Below, piece after piece: positions 1 through 10,393 of a stretch of 64,000 nt of DNA. Source of the stretch: Methyloceanibacter caenitepidi (GTDB lineage Bacteria > Pseudomonadota > Alphaproteobacteria > Rhizobiales > Methyloligellaceae); the NCBI RefSeq assembly GCF_000828475.1, contig NZ_AP014648.1, forward strand, positions 3,305,001 through 3,369,000. Direction: 5' to 3'. The translations under genes were made by a program, and so were the position numbers. Within the stretch, counting starts at the first letter, position 1; every line of letters starts with the position of its first letter. Under the pieces are notes generated by a model. The model had not been told where the DNA came from. It saw only the letters and a list, made by a program, of their open reading frames with translations, and ran no database searches.

Positions 1-392
1 AAAGAAAATCGATTTGGAGGCCGTTTTCGCCTGCCCCCCTCAATTGTGAGGCCCCGAGGTCACATTCCTGCCCGAATAGGGGGTCAGTCTTTATAGGTAT
101 TAACGGCGTGGTAACCATACTTTTCCAGTATGGAGGGACGAAACGCCGAGGGGGACTTGACCGGGATCTAACGCGCTTCCATCTCACAGTCAAAGAGGGC
201 TATTCGAGCTTGCTTCGTGCGGCTTGGGTGAGATGAGAATGCCGGGGATCGAGGGAAACCCAATCGGCTGGAAACTCTGACCTCGCTGAGAGGAATCTAT
301 AGACCGCTTCGGCTGTTGGTCGCCTGAGGGAAATCGGGACACGCTCTTAACAAGGGCGTGAGGCGACAGCCAGGAAACGGGGGGATCGCGCA
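1..392. other. Non-coding leader region before the M23 peptidase gene
   Basis: No convincing reading frame is visible here on either strand. The stretch presumably holds the promoter and 5' leader of the M23 peptidase gene that starts at 393. Its last 75 bases fold into a strong two-step hairpin, listed separately. I could not match the segment to a known structured RNA family. Confidence 0.5.
319..367 (+). promoter_or_regulatory. Structured 5' leader hairpin upstream of M23 peptidase
   Basis: A 7-bp outer stem (gtcgcct at 319-325 with aggcgac at 361-367) encloses an 8-bp inner stem (cacgctct at 340-347 with agggcgtg at 353-360, one G-U pair) closed by a five-base loop. A 14-base bulge lies on the 5' side only. 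It ends 25 bases before the probable TTG start at 393, so it may affect translation of the peptidase gene or mRNA stability. The function is inferred from position only. Confidence 0.4.
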
Positions 393-2411
393 TTGTTTAA
401 GCGCCGTGGGGGATTCGCGCGCCGTAAGCTGGGCCAGGCACTTGTGCCGTCCACGCCCAGAGGCCTTCCCACCATCTTTCTGGGCGAAGTCCCATCGGCC
501 AAGGTTCAGCGCGAACTGCCACCTGTTTATCTCTGCGAATCGAGCCACGAAGGACCGGCCCACCGCCTTAAATGGATGGCCAGCACCTGTCTCGCCGGCA
601 TGGTGGGCGTCTGTCTGATCGGCGTCGCGATTTACGCCTCCATGAACATGGAGGACGGCTCGGGGATGGTGAACTCCATCAAACGTGCCTCTCTCGCGGC
701 GCTGCAGCCCATCCGCGGCGCCCGGCTCGCACAGGACGCTCAAAGCGTCAGCGGCCAAAAAGAAGATCTCATCCAGATGACCGCCGCAGGTTTCGTAAAC
801 CGCCAGGTCATCCACGATACGGTGGTAGAAGATCAGGGCGATCGAGAATTCATCACCATCAAGCCCTACCTCCGCATTATCGCCGGCCTCGGAACCGAAA
901 AAGCCGAAGACACCAGCCACCTCCCTCCCTTCAATCCCTTCAAGCTCTATTCCGACGCGACGCCCATCGGCGGCGGATCCGATGCCGCAGATCCCTCGCT
1001 GTCCTTGCAGGTGAACGTCGTCGACGTGCCGGGCGGCCTGCTGCCCGCGACCGACGATATCGAGCTCGATCCCGAGCAGGTGACGTCGATCGTCGCCCGT
1101 GCCGCGGAGAACTTCGCTTACGCCGAAGCGCCGCTGGCCTACGGCGAGGAGCAGGGCGAAGCCAAGCTTCAGCTCGCCTCCTACCGCCCCGGCGAGGTCG
1201 AGCGCCCGCGCTACACGCCGAACACGACCGTCATTCATAAGCTGACCGACGAAGACGAAGCGTTCCGCGAGACGCAAGTGGCGAATGCCGAGACGAAGCT
1301 CGTCACGGTCGGTAAGAACGACACGCTGATGGAGGTCCTTCTCAGCGTCGGCTGCAGCAAGGAGCTGGCGAACGAGCTTGTGGACAGCCTCGATGCCGTG
1401 TTCGGTCCCGAGGATCTGAAACCCGGCCAGAAGATCGACTTCCGCCTCGTCGAATCCGAGGCCGATTCGGAGGTCAAGGAACCGGTCCGCGTCAGTATTT
1501 TCGCCAGTTCGGGCGACCACATCGTCACCACGTCTCGCAACCGCGACGGCGACTATCTGGCCTCGACCGTCGTTCCCCTCGACGAAGTCGTGGTGACCGC
1601 CTCGAACCGCGCTTCGCTCTATGAGAGCTTTTACGAAACCGCCCTCAGGCAGAAGCTTCCGGGCGACGTCATTATGAAGTTGCTGCGGGTCCACTCCTAC
1701 GATGTGGACTTCAAGCAGAAGGTTCGCCCCGGCGACACGTTCGAAGTCTTCTTCGACGGCGACGGCGCCGGCGAAAAAGCCGGCGAGCTGCTCTTCACGT
1801 CGATGACGGTGGGTGGCGAGACCCGCAAGTTCTATCGCTTCCGCACGCCGGACAACACGATCGACTTCTATGACGAGAACGGGTCCAGCGCGAAGAAGTT
1901 CTTGATGCGCAATCCCGTCAAGGGCGGCCGCTTCACATCCGGCTTCGGCAATCGCCGCCATCCGCTGCTCCGCCGCATTCGCATGCACACGGGCGTCGAC
2001 TGGGCCGCGCCGACCGGCACCCCGATCCTCGCCGCCGGCGACGGCACGATCGAGATGGCCGAGCGCCACGGCGGCTACGGCAACTACATCCGCATCCGCC
2101 ACGCCAACGGCTTCGCCACCGCGTACGGGCACATGACGCGCTTCGCCACCGGCTCCAAGCCCGGCGCCCGCGTCAAACAAGGCCAGATCATCGGCTATGT
2201 CGGCTCGACCGGCCGCTCAACCGGCCCCCACCTTCACTACGAAGTTCTGGTCAACAACAAGTTCGTCAACCCGATGACGATCGCCGTGCCCCGCGGTCTC
2301 GAACTCGAGGGACGCAACCTGGCAGCCTTCCAGAAAGAACGCCGCCGCATCGATGCGCTGATGGAACTGGACCCCGTCACCAACCGCATCGCCCAAGCCG
2401 ACATTCAATAA
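393..2411 (+). CDS. M23 family peptidoglycan DD-endopeptidase, membrane-anchored
   Basis: This 672-residue protein is a predicted cell-wall hydrolase acting on peptidoglycan cross-links in the periplasm. It has a cytoplasmic N-terminal stretch of about 65 residues, one membrane segment (around residues 67-85), a long middle region with a LysM/OapA-like part (around 300-350, VGKNDTLMEVL), and a C-terminal LytM/M23 domain (about 510-640). The zinc-site residues are visible: His532 and Asp536 in HTGVD, and His613 and His615 in HLH. The start is uncertain. I use TTG at 393 behind a G-rich stretch, because relatives also carry a basic cytosolic segment before the membrane helix. The catalytic motifs are intact, so an inactive EnvC/NlpD-type role is less likely. 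Confidence 0.85.
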   Translation: MFKRRGGFARRKLGQALVPSTPRGLPTIFLGEVPSAKVQRELPPVYLCESSHEGPAHRLKWMASTCLAGMVGVCLIGVAIYASMNMEDGSGMVNSIKRASLAALQPIRGARLAQDAQSVSGQKEDLIQMTAAGFVNRQVIHDTVVEDQGDREFITIKPYLRIIAGLGTEKAEDTSHLPPFNPFKLYSDATPIGGGSDAADPSLSLQVNVVDVPGGLLPATDDIELDPEQVTSIVARAAENFAYAEAPLAYGEEQGEAKLQLASYRPGEVERPRYTPNTTVIHKLTDEDEAFRETQVANAETKLVTVGKNDTLMEVLLSVGCSKELANELVDSLDAVFGPEDLKPGQKIDFRLVESEADSEVKEPVRVSIFASSGDHIVTTSRNRDGDYLASTVVPLDEVVVTASNRASLYESFYETALRQKLPGDVIMKLLRVHSYDVDFKQKVRPGDTFEVFFDGDGAGEKAGELLFTSMTVGGETRKFYRFRTPDNTIDFYDENGSSAKKFLMRNPVKGGRFTSGFGNRRHPLLRRIRMHTGVDWAAPTGTPILAAGDGTIEMAERHGGYGNYIRIRHANGFATAYGHMTRFATGSKPGARVKQGQIIGYVGSTGRSTGPHLHYEVLVNNKFVNPMTIAVPRGLELEGRNLAAFQKERRRIDALMELDPVTNRIAQADIQ

Positions 2412-2415
2412 ATTT

Positions 2416-2446
2416 GCCCTACCGCGCTAGCGCGCTACTTGAGGGC
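2416..2446 (+). repeat. Palindromic element, copy 1
   Basis: A 31-base element with outer stem gccct/agggc and a perfect 12-base inner palindrome cgcgctagcgcg at 2423-2434. The bases ctacttgag after the inner stem recur in the other copies. Confidence 0.8.
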
Positions 2447-2454
2447 CTGATCGT

Positions 2455-2486
2455 TCGCCCTATCGCCTTAGCGGCTACTTGAGCGA
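2455..2486 (+). repeat. Palindromic element, copy 2
   Basis: This copy has outer stem tcgc/gcga and inner arms cgc/gcg around ctta, with the shared ggctacttgag tail. The outer stem differs in sequence from copy 1 but still pairs. Confidence 0.7.
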
Positions 2487-2495
2487 GTCTTTCTT

Positions 2496-2526
2496 GCCCT
2501 ATCGCGCTAGCGCGCTACTTGAGGGC
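2496..2526 (+). repeat. Palindromic element, copy 3
   Basis: Nearly identical to copy 1: the same gccct/agggc outer stem and gcgctagcgc core, with one base changed (atcg for accg). Confidence 0.8.
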
Positions 2527-2535
2527 ATTTGGGTT

Positions 2536-2566
2536 CGCGCTACCGCCTAGCGGCTGCTTGAGCGCG
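2536..2566 (+). repeat. Palindromic element, copy 4
   Basis: Outer stem cgcgct/agcgcg and inner stem ccgc/gcgg around cta, followed by ctgcttgag. The outer stem is a different sequence from copies 1 and 3 and is again fully paired. Confidence 0.8.
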
Positions 2567-2586
2567 GCAAGGAACCTCTCTTTGTC

Positions 2587-2609
2587 ATCGCCCGGCTTGA
2601 CCGGGCGAT
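2587..2609. repeat. REP-like palindrome
   Basis: Nine-base arms atcgcccgg and ccgggcgat flank cttga, and the unit sits inside a gtc...ccagta context. The wording resembles the short REP-type palindromes scattered through many Hyphomicrobiales genomes; that link is from memory. It is unrelated in sequence to the five elements around it. Confidence 0.6.
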
Positions 2610-2675
2610 CCAGTAACCCGTGACGTGCCGGATCACGACGGCCGGTGTGAACTGGATGCCCGCGCTCTCTTTTGT

Positions 2676-2704
2676 GCGCTACCGCCTAGCGGCTGCTTGA
2701 GCGC
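2676..2704 (+). repeat. Palindromic element, copy 5
   Basis: Outer stem gcgct/agcgc with the same ccgcctagcgg core and gcttgag tail as copy 4. It lies about 110 bases beyond the other four copies, after the REP-like palindrome. Confidence 0.75.
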
Positions 2705-2860
2705 TGTGAGATTTGGTTTCTGGCCAATCATCTCAGCTGCCTGTCGGCACCACCGAATTCCGATACCTCCAAATTTTTGGCAGGAATTGGCTGAAAGAGC
2801 ACTAGCGTCGCCGGCAACCAGCTAAACGTTCGATTGCGAAGCATGACTACTACGTAGACC

Positions 2861-5461
<2,601 letters not shown>

Positions 5462-5604
5462 GTCGATCCCTCTTTAGGCGGCCAGAAATGAGGGCAGGCC
5501 AGAATTGATGAATTGGGGCGGGCACCACTGAGGACCGGTCATACCAGCGGCGTGTTAACGGACATATAGCGAGGGTTTTCTCTCAGAAAAGAGGGGCTTG
5601 CCTT

Positions 5605-5629
5605 GCGCTGCCACAAAAAATGGCAACGC
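5605..5629 (-). terminator. Stem-loop after the small membrane protein gene
   Basis: Nine-base arms (gcgctgcca and tggcaacgc, one G-U pair) enclose a seven-base loop that is A-rich on the plus strand and therefore U-rich in the minus transcript. It lies just beyond the stop codon at 5637 and before clpB. It could end the upstream transcript or process it. The U-run is in the loop and not after the stem, so a classical terminator is not certain. Confidence 0.4.
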
Positions 5630-5636
5630 CGCGCTG

Positions 5637-5900
5637 CTATCGCGTCTTCAAGATACGCTGCCAGAGCGTACCGCCGAGATATTTTGAGAACACGACGAAA
5701 TAGGCGATGAGCACGCCGAAGAACAGAAAGGCCGGACCGCCGTTCAACTCGAACCCGTCCGCCGTCAGACTGCCCGTGGCGTAGCCGATCACATAGCCGG
5801 CGACGAAGAAGATCGTGAAGAAATCGAGGATGCCGGCCAGAACCTTCCGCCATGTGGAGACGGGCTTAGCCTCGGACGTAACAGGTGGCGTTTCGGTCAT
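5637..5900 (-). CDS. Small RDD-like membrane protein
   Basis: This 87-residue protein starts at the ATG at 5900, which has a G-rich ribosome site; a GTG 12 bases upstream is the alternative. A polar N-terminus is followed by two hydrophobic segments (about residues 20-45 and 55-75), the first beginning WRKVLAGILDFFTIF. That pattern resembles short RDD-type membrane proteins, which have no settled function. It lies between DUF4167 and clpB on the same strand. Membrane location is well supported; any role is unknown. Confidence 0.65.
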   Translation of the reverse strand: MTETPPVTSEAKPVSTWRKVLAGILDFFTIFFVAGYVIGYATGSLTADGFELNGGPAFLFFGVLIAYFVVFSKYLGGTLWQRILKTR

Positions 5901-5970
5901 GGGGCCCCCCACTGAGATCTTGCGAAGCCCATCCTATCCGTTTGCGCTGCGCGCGAGAAGCCGGAGCCGT

Positions 5971-6576
5971 CTAGTTCACGGCGCCGGAAGCGCCCTCGCT
6001 CTCCTCGGCGACTGCCACATCGACGGGCTGATCGGAGCCGTTCGCTTCCGTGGTGCCGATCGCCTCAGGGGCAGGCGTAGCTTCGGCGGCAGGCCGGGCC
6101 TGCGGGTTGGCTTGCGCCTCCGCAGCCGCATGAGCCCCGTTCCGCCGCTGCCGGCCCCGTGCGCGGCCACGGCCTTCGGATGAAGCGCCACCGGCCTCCT
6201 TGACGTCGGAATCGGCTCCGTCACCGGCATCGCTCTCGGCCCCGTCGTCGTCATCTTGCCGGTTTCGGCCACCGCCTCCGTTGGCCTGCTGGCCTTGCGG
6301 CTGGTCCCCAGACTGCGGCGCAGCGGCGGCGGCCTGCGAGTGGGCCGCCATGATAATGCGGTTGTAGTGCTCGGCGTGTTGGAGATAGCTCTCTGCCGTA
6401 ACCATATCGCCCGCCGCCAACGCATCGCGCGCAAGCGACATGTACTTCTCGGCGACATGCGACGCGGTCCCGCGGATTTTCACGTCCGGTCCGTTGGATT
6501 CGTAGTTCCGCGCCAGTGGGTTCTGGGGCTTGCGGCTACGGCCGCGACCCCTGCGATTCTGCTGTCCTTGCCTCAT
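5971..6576 (-). CDS. DUF4167 domain protein
   Basis: This 201-residue protein has an N-terminal DUF4167 domain (about residues 1-85). It opens with a basic Arg/Gln tract (RRGRGRSRKP), then a helical segment with AEKYMSLARDALAAGD and YLQHAEHYNRI. The rest is low-complexity Ala, Glu, Gln and Pro and probably disordered. The family is common in Hyphomicrobiales. The basic start suggests nucleic-acid or ribosome contact, but no function is established. It is the last gene of the prfA-prmC group, although 429 bases separate it from prmC, so it may have its own promoter. Confidence 0.85.
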   Translation of the reverse strand: MRQGQQNRRGRGRSRKPQNPLARNYESNGPDVKIRGTASHVAEKYMSLARDALAAGDMVTAESYLQHAEHYNRIIMAAHSQAAAAAPQSGDQPQGQQANGGGGRNRQDDDDGAESDAGDGADSDVKEAGGASSEGRGRARGRQRRNGAHAAAEAQANPQARPAAEATPAPEAIGTTEANGSDQPVDVAVAEESEGASGAVN

Positions 6577-7005
6577 AAGCCTTATTCACCTGATTGGCGG
6601 CGCACACGCCGCACTCATCGCTCCCTGGTCTGTGATCTTTGGCCAAGACCAACCGAGCATGCTAAGCGCCCGGAAAGCCGGCTTGGCCTTGCTAGTTTTT
6701 TCAGCGGTTCTTTTCTTGCTGCCTTGTCTCAGTCGGTGTCCGACGCGAAGCGAAATGCCTCTGGTGCTAGCGTCGGCACGGCAAATTTGTTTTGCGATAC
6801 GACGGCTCCTGAACGTCTCGAGAGGCGCGAGGCGCCTGTCAATCGAGGTTCTGAAAGGAAATCCGCGGTGTTGCCACGCAACCGGCGACGCCTAATCCCT
6901 GCTGCGGCTCGCCATATAGTGTGATTTCTTGTGTAGAACCTAGCCCGAACATCCAGACTTTCCAAGCATATTTTTGGCACATCGGCGGCTGCGGCCCGCG
7001 CTGGT
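6577..7005. other. Intergenic region between prmC and the DUF4167 gene
   Basis: No supported gene is visible. Open frames that cross it are continuations of antisense frames from prmC. It presumably carries the promoter and leader of the DUF4167 gene. I could not identify a clear promoter or structured RNA. Confidence 0.4.
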
Positions 7006-7872
7006 TTACGAAAACTTGGCACGGACACAGCGGGGGAGACCGGCAAGATCGGACCGAACTCCGTCCTCTGCGACGATCAGCCCTGCTGCCCGAAAGATGT
7101 CCACAACGCTCGCAGCCTGGGTGCACCCGATCTCCACCTGCAAGGCGCCGCCGGGAGCGAGAAAACGCGGCGCACCGGCAGCGATTCGCCGATATGCCTC
7201 GAGCCCGTCCGCCCCGCCATCGAGTGCGGTCAGGGGATCGTGGCAGGCCACTTCGGGCGCGAGTCCCGCGATCTCCGCGCTGGCAATATAGGGCGGGTTC
7301 GAAACGATGATGTCGTATAGGCCGGTCAGCCCCTCGAACCAATCGGCGGCCACGAACTGCGCGCGATCCGCTACGCCGAGTGCCGCCGCATTGTCCTGGG
7401 CGAGCTCCAACGCGCCGGGATTGATGTCTGTGCCGGTGCCTACCGCTTCGGGCAATTCGGCAAGAAGCGTCACGAGGATGCACCCCGACCCTGTTCCAAG
7501 GTCGAGAAGGCGCAAAGGCCGCCCGCGAAAACCGTCGCTTCCCGCGAGATCCAGAACGGCTGCAACCAATGTCTCCGTATCCGGGCGGGGATCCAGCGTA
7601 TGCGCGTCAATCTTGAAGTCGCGGCCGTAGAACTCGCGGGTCCCGCGGATCCGGGATACCGGCTCTCCTGCGAGGCGGCGCGACACATAATCGTCGAACA
7701 GCTTCTCGCATGGCGCACTCAACGGTGCGCGGCTATTCACGATCAACGCTTCGAGCGACAGCCCGGTCGCGGCCTTCAGAAGGGCGCGCGCATCGAGCGC
7801 GGCCGTGTCGATCCCGCCCTCCCGCAGAACCTGTGCAGCGCGGGCCTGTGCCGATTGGAGGCTCAGGCTCAC
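7006..7872 (-). CDS. prmC: Peptide chain release factor N5-glutamine methyltransferase PrmC
   Basis: This 288-residue enzyme methylates the glutamine of the GGQ motif in release factors, using S-adenosylmethionine, and so speeds peptide release. It has a helical N-terminal substrate domain (about 1-80), a SAM-binding motif [16 protein letters not shown] (around residue 125), and the NPPY catalytic motif ([11 protein letters not shown], near 190) typical of glutamine and adenine N-methyltransferases. The GTG start at 7872 overlaps the prfA stop codon in a GTGA arrangement, so it is translationally coupled to its own substrate's gene. Confidence 0.95.
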   Translation of the reverse strand: MSLSLQSAQARAAQVLREGGIDTAALDARALLKAATGLSLEALIVNSRAPLSAPCEKLFDDYVSRRLAGEPVSRIRGTREFYGRDFKIDAHTLDPRPDTETLVAAVLDLAGSDGFRGRPLRLLDLGTGSGCILVTLLAELPEAVGTGTDINPGALELAQDNAAALGVADRAQFVAADWFEGLTGLYDIIVSNPPYIASAEIAGLAPEVACHDPLTALDGGADGLEAYRRIAAGAPRFLAPGGALQVEIGCTQAASVVDIFRAAGLIVAEDGVRSDLAGLPRCVRAKFS

Positions 7873-8957
7873 GCCTCGCTCTCCTCCATGGCCGCGAGCT
7901 GGCTGGCCTGGTCCTCGGTTGTCAGGGCCTCGACGATTTCGTCGAGCGCGGACTCTCCCTCCAGAACCATCTGCAGCTGGTGCGAGGTGAGACCGATGCG
8001 GTGATCGGTGACCCGCCCTTGCGGAAAATTATACGTGCGGATGCGCTGGGACCGGTCGCCCGAACCGATCTGGCTACGCCGGTCCTGAGCCCGCTCCGCA
8101 TCCAGCTTCTGGCGCTCCAGATCGTAGAGCCGCGCGCTCAAGACCTTCATGGCCTTGGCCCGGTTCTTGTGCTGAGACTTCTCATCTTGCTGAATGACCA
8201 CGAGGCCCGTGGGCAAGTGCGTAATGCGCACGGCGCTGTCGGTCGTATTCACCGACTGCCCGCCCGGACCGCTGGCGCGGAAGACATCGATACGCAGATC
8301 CTTTTCGTCGATCTGGATGTCGACGTCCTCGGCCTCCGGCAACACGGCAACCGTCGCCGCCGACGTATGGATGCGCCCTTGCGCCTCGGTCTGCGGCACG
8401 CGCTGAACCCGATGCACGCCGGATTCGTACTTCATCCGCGCGAACACGCCCTTGCCCGTGACATTGGCGATGATTTCCTTGTAGCCGCCCGTCGCACCCT
8501 CGCTCGCAGACAGGACATTGACCTTCCAGCCGTGCCGGTCGGCGAAGCGCTGATACATGCGGTAGAGATCGCCCGCGAACAAGGCCGCCTCGTCGCCGCC
8601 CGTGCCGGCGCGCACCTCCAGGATGGCGCTCTTCTCGTCGGCGGCGTCCTTGGGCAGGAGCTGCACCTTGAGATCATGCTCGAGCTTCTCGATTTTTTCG
8701 GAGAGAGGCCCGATTTCCTCTTCGGCAAGCGCGATCATGTCCGCATCGGAGCGGTCGTCGAGAATCTCCTGCAGCCCTTGCTTTTCGGTTTGGGCTTCGC
8801 GCAAGGCGTTGATCGTGCCTACGATCGGATCGAGTTCGGCGAATTCACGGGACAACTCCACATAGCTGTCCTGATCGGCGCCGGAGGCCAGGCTGCCTTG
8901 TATGGCCTCCCAACGGGCGACGAGCTTATCGAGCTTCTCAGCGGGAATCGTGGTCAT
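7869..8957 (-). CDS. prfA: Peptide chain release factor 1
   Basis: This 362-residue factor recognises UAA and UAG stop codons and triggers peptide release on the ribosome. Visible features are the RF1 tip motif region ([14 protein letters not shown], a PxT motif) and the catalytic GGQ at residues 232-234 (Gln234) within [12 protein letters not shown]. Length and motifs fit RF1 and not RF2. It sits in a run with prmC downstream (overlapping stop and start) and an HTH/TM gene 19 bases upstream. Confidence 0.97.
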   Translation of the reverse strand: MTTIPAEKLDKLVARWEAIQGSLASGADQDSYVELSREFAELDPIVGTINALREAQTEKQGLQEILDDRSDADMIALAEEEIGPLSEKIEKLEHDLKVQLLPKDAADEKSAILEVRAGTGGDEAALFAGDLYRMYQRFADRHGWKVNVLSASEGATGGYKEIIANVTGKGVFARMKYESGVHRVQRVPQTEAQGRIHTSAATVAVLPEAEDVDIQIDEKDLRIDVFRASGPGGQSVNTTDSAVRITHLPTGLVVIQQDEKSQHKNRAKAMKVLSARLYDLERQKLDAERAQDRRSQIGSGDRSQRIRTYNFPQGRVTDHRIGLTSHQLQMVLEGESALDEIVEALTTEDQASQLAAMEESEA

Positions 8958-8976
8958 GGCTCAAGGAAATGAGGGC

Positions 8977-10179
8977 TTAGAAATTGTTCGGCAGCTTGTC
9001 GGCTTTGCGGCTGCGCGGGTCGTCGGGATCCAGAACCGGATCCGACGTATTGAAACCCGACGATAGGCCGCCGTCGCCCGAGGATCCGCCGAACACCATC
9101 CATAGGCCAAGCAGCAAGACGACTGCAAGCAGACCGATGATGCCCCATTTGAGAAGGCGCGACTTGGAGGGCTTGGTCTCCTCGTCCTCTTCCTCATCCA
9201 CGAGTTCGAGTTCGGGCTCGCCCGGAAAGCTGGCGTCGTCCGCTTGCGGGTAAGCACCACTCTCCGCATTCTGCGCGGCGTTGGGATCGGGGGCATAGCC
9301 GGGATACTGGGGATAGGGCTGCGGCTCGCCGGGAAAGCTGGCATCGGGGAAACTCGCATCCGCCTGTGGCTGCGGTGCGGCCGGTCGCGGCTGCGGCGGC
9401 TGCCCCACCGGTTGACCGGCAGTTTCACCGTCGGGCCAAGCCGTACCGAACTGCCCCGGAGCCCCTTGCGACGGCTGGGGCGTGGAGCCGGTTCGAGGCG
9501 CTGCGCCCGGCCAGGGCGCTTGCGGCCCGCCCTGCGGCTGAGGCGCTGCGCGCGGCTGCGGCGGTGTCGGCTGCGGTGCCGCTGGCTGCGGCTGAAGCGG
9601 CCGTGGCGCCTGTGGCTGCGGCGCCTGAGGCTGGCGGGCTTGGGGCTGAGGCGGCTGGGATTGGGGCGCTTGGGGTTGACCGCCCTGCGGGGCTCCCAGT
9701 GGCGCGTTCGGCCACGCCGGCGCCTGGCTCGGCGCCGCTTGCTGCGGCTGAGGCCTGGGTTGTTGCGGCGCGGGCTGTTGTTGAGGCTGCGGCGTTCCGT
9801 TGGCCCAGCCCTGAGGCGGCTGCCCCTGCTGCGGTGCCGGCCGGCCTTGCGGCTCGGGGGAACGCCCGCCCGCCGGGGGCACCATGACCGGAACGTCCTG
9901 GACGGGCTTCGGGCCCAGTTCCACAACGCCGGCTTCGAGCTGAGCGTAAATGCGGCGGAGCAAGGGACGTGTATCGAGATTGAGCAGCGTGCCGTAGGCG
10001 CTCACCACGCGGCACGTCTCCGGCCACGGCGGCAGGGCGTAAATGGCGCCCTGCTCCAGCGCCTGCACGACTTCGACGGGCGCCGCGATACGCGAGGCCA
10101 GATCCGCCTCGGTCAGATTGCTTGCGGCTCTGAGGTCCCGAAAAAGATCGGCCACTTCCGCATCATAGCCGGCAGACAT
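8977..10179 (-). CDS. RodZ-like HTH protein with Pro/Gln-rich linker and one membrane helix
   Basis: This protein of about 400 residues is of unclear role. Its first 80 residues look like a Cro/C1-type helix-turn-helix of the RodZ kind (LRAASNLTEADLASRIAAP). They are followed by about 200 residues dominated by Pro, Gln and Ala in PQPQ-like repeats, an acidic patch (ELELVDEEEDEE), one hydrophobic helix (about 340-360) and a short C-terminal tail. The ATG at 10179 has a GGAAG ribosome site; a TTG nine bases upstream is a weaker start. It lies between ptsP and prfA. The domain order resembles RodZ, a cytoskeleton anchor, but the periplasmic part is very short. True RodZ function is a guess. Confidence 0.7.
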   Translation of the reverse strand: MSAGYDAEVADLFRDLRAASNLTEADLASRIAAPVEVVQALEQGAIYALPPWPETCRVVSAYGTLLNLDTRPLLRRIYAQLEAGVVELGPKPVQDVPVMVPPAGGRSPEPQGRPAPQQGQPPQGWANGTPQPQQQPAPQQPRPQPQQAAPSQAPAWPNAPLGAPQGGQPQAPQSQPPQPQARQPQAPQPQAPRPLQPQPAAPQPTPPQPRAAPQPQGGPQAPWPGAAPRTGSTPQPSQGAPGQFGTAWPDGETAGQPVGQPPQPRPAAPQPQADASFPDASFPGEPQPYPQYPGYAPDPNAAQNAESGAYPQADDASFPGEPELELVDEEEDEETKPSKSRLLKWGIIGLLAVVLLLGLWMVFGGSSGDGGLSSGFNTSDPVLDPDDPRSRKADKLPNNF

Positions 10180-10376
10180 TACTTCCAATCCCGTGAGTGC
10201 GTAGCCGCGACTCCCCCGCCCATGCGGCCGAGGAGCCTACCCAATAGCGTCAGATCCGGCCGCGTTTTCCCCAAGACCGGACAGTCCCCCTATAGCAGAT
10301 TAACACAAGCCCAATGGCTGAGAGTTTGCAAGCCTTTGACGCGCGGCGCAGATTCTCGGGGCGGCACCGCACGGGC

Positions 10377-10393
10377 CCGGAATGCAGTTCCGG
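10377..10393 (-). terminator. Hairpin directly after ptsP
   Basis: Six-base arms ccggaa and ttccgg around a five-base loop abut the ptsP stop codon. There is no U-run, so it may stabilise the 3' end more than terminate. Confidence 0.3.

Larger units (their letters stand above)
2412..2860. other. Repeat-bearing intergenic region between M23 peptidase and clpB
   Basis: The two flanking genes converge here. The segment holds five copies of a small palindromic element (2416-2704) and one separate REP-like palindrome (2587-2609). I see no supported gene. The last 150 bases before the clpB stop codon show no clear feature. Confidence 0.7.

Noticed and set aside
190..393. 67-codon frame on the minus strand before the M23 gene
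   Set aside because: It has no ribosome site, covers the leader hairpin and ends in low-information sequence; it is more likely chance.
297..2180. Long antisense open frame opposite the M23 peptidase gene
   Set aside because: GC-rich genes in this genome leave long open frames on the opposite strand. The translation is a low-complexity mix of Gly, Arg, Ala and Val with no domain, and the sense strand has clear catalytic motifs.
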